Positions 63,380-64,000 of a stretch of DNA of 64,000 nucleotides are shown here, in pieces (the stretch's first letter is position 1; every line of letters starts with the position of its first letter). The DNA lies in assembly GCA_937934115.1 (NCBI GenBank), contig CALHAH010000022.1:1-64000 (forward strand), given 5' to 3'. The stretch is from an uncultured Thermoanaerobaculum sp. GTDB taxonomy: Bacteria > Acidobacteriota > Thermoanaerobaculia > Thermoanaerobaculales > Thermoanaerobaculaceae. A model generated the notes under the pieces. The model saw nothing but the letters and a program-made list of their open reading frames with translations. It had not been told where the DNA came from and did not search any database. The position numbers were made by a program, and so were the translations under genes.

Positions 63380-63787
63380 ATGGCTCGTTCGGCTCTTTCC
63401 ACTCTCGTGCAACGATTTAAGGCGCTGGCCCACCCGGCGCGTTTGCGGATGGCGGCTATGCTTGCCACGGGTGAGCTGTGCGTATGTCAAATTGTGGCCG
63501 TTCTCCAGCTTGCTCCCTCCACTGTGTCAGCGCACCTTGCAACCCTCCGGCGCGGTGGTCTCGTGGGCCAGCGTAAGGACGGTCGCTGGGTCTTCTACTA
63601 CTTGGAAGACGAGGGCAGGGAGCTTCTCGCCCTGATTCAGAATGAACTTGCTGCTATTCCACAAGTGGCCATGGACGCTGTGGTTGTGGCCCGCCTGCGA
63701 AGCTTCAGCCCCGAGGACTTGTGCCGCGTGGACTTAGATTTGGGCCGGCTGGGCATTTCTCCTGTCTCGCCTTTGCGGAAGGCTTGA
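63380..63787 (+). CDS. ArsR-family regulator
   Basis: A 135-residue winged-helix repressor: FKALAHPARLRMAAMLATGELCVCQIVAVLQLAPSTVSAHLATLRRGGLVGQRKDGRWVFYYL. The ELCVCQ motif is the CxC metal-site form seen in arsenite-sensing ArsR; an exact inducer is not proved. The C-terminal ~40 residues are unconserved. It probably starts a separate unit 84 bp after napH. The 213 bp to the window edge (63788-64000) hold no gene I can support. Confidence 0.88.
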   Translation: MARSALSTLVQRFKALAHPARLRMAAMLATGELCVCQIVAVLQLAPSTVSAHLATLRRGGLVGQRKDGRWVFYYLEDEGRELLALIQNELAAIPQVAMDAVVVARLRSFSPEDLCRVDLDLGRLGISPVSPLRKA

Positions 63788-64000
63788 AGGAGCCGCTACG
63801 CGCTCCCCAAAACACACGTTGCTTCCTGCTCTTGGTCACGGCCAGACGCGGTGGCCCTTTTGGGAAGGTGTCTTTACAACCCCTGGCCTAACCCGTGGGA
63901 TAGGGGTGGGCCCTGGGTGCACCCGGTACCCTGATCACGTGTTTTTGGAGAAAAGCGGTGGTGGTTGCACGGGGCTTTTGGGTTGGGTTTATACCCGGCG

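Noticed and set aside
1..64000. CRISPR arrays, insertion sequences, rRNA or tRNA genes
   Set aside because: No regularly spaced repeats, transposase genes, terminal inverted repeats or RNA-gene signatures were seen.

Overview
The window is a compact, high-GC, gene-dense bacterial chromosome segment. I infer an anaerobic or facultatively anaerobic member of the Acidobacteriota, perhaps near Thermoanaerobaculum. The reasons are an Oar-type TonB receptor with an N-terminal carboxypeptidase-like domain, very large PstC/PstA permeases, an NrsF-type anti-sigma factor, and a periplasmic nitrate reductase set with multihaem cytochromes. No rRNA, tRNA, CRISPR array or insertion sequence was found, so the placement is inference.

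Layout. 1-10.6 kb: a membrane protein, then rplU-rpmA-obg-nadD-rsfS-(degenerate sigma54-activator-like gene)-rlmH-dksA-holA, mostly joined by ATGA/GTGA overlaps. Converging on it is a nitrilase-nadE-rsmI operon, apparently a split glutamine-dependent NAD synthetase. 10-24.3 kb: a SurA-like protein, lytic transglycosylase, HIT protein, PDZ-7TM-GAF-GGDEF cyclase, murA, rnc, an epimerase, a DUF4388 protein, methylmalonyl-CoA mutase, a 5'-nucleotidase and a glycosyltransferase. 24.3-38.3 kb: a likely phosphate-starvation island with a TonB receptor, a lipoprotein phosphodiesterase and pstS-pstC-pstA-pstB-phoU-pstB2-phoB-phoR. Two Pho-box-like repeats share the 10-mer CTTCACAGAA. 38.4-44.5 kb: a decaying island in which a Crp/Fnr regulator, an ArsR regulator, an RND efflux operon and an FmdE-domain gene are all broken. 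44.6-51.8 kb: an S1-domain protein, ECF sigma factor and NrsF, hemH, a histone-deacetylase-family protein with an extra C-terminal domain, a tetrahaem cytochrome, and an endonuclease V relative with altered catalytic residues. 51.8-63.8 kb: an NtrB/NtrC-type pair followed by a nine-gene respiratory operon (Rieske, cytochrome b, octahaem HAO-like cytochrome, outer-membrane barrel, tetrahaem cytochrome, napA, napD, napG, napH) and an ArsR regulator.

The strongest candidate for a new system is the last region. Between ntrC and the Rieske gene lie a textbook -24/-12 promoter and, upstream of it, two palindromes of identical form (CGGCA-N6-TGCCG) whose starts are 74 bp apart. This looks like a complete sigma54 circuit: sensor kinase, activator, paired enhancer sites, promoter and respiratory operon. 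The operon has no napB, napC or nrfA. A Rieske/cytochrome b complex and two multihaem cytochromes could carry electrons instead, and the octahaem protein could act on nitrite or hydroxylamine.

A second general observation is that at least seven gene starts sit 6-8 nt downstream of a -10-like hexamer (often TACACT) with no room for a Shine-Dalgarno site, suggesting frequent leaderless transcription. Genes inside operons usually have clear Shine-Dalgarno sites or stop-start overlaps.
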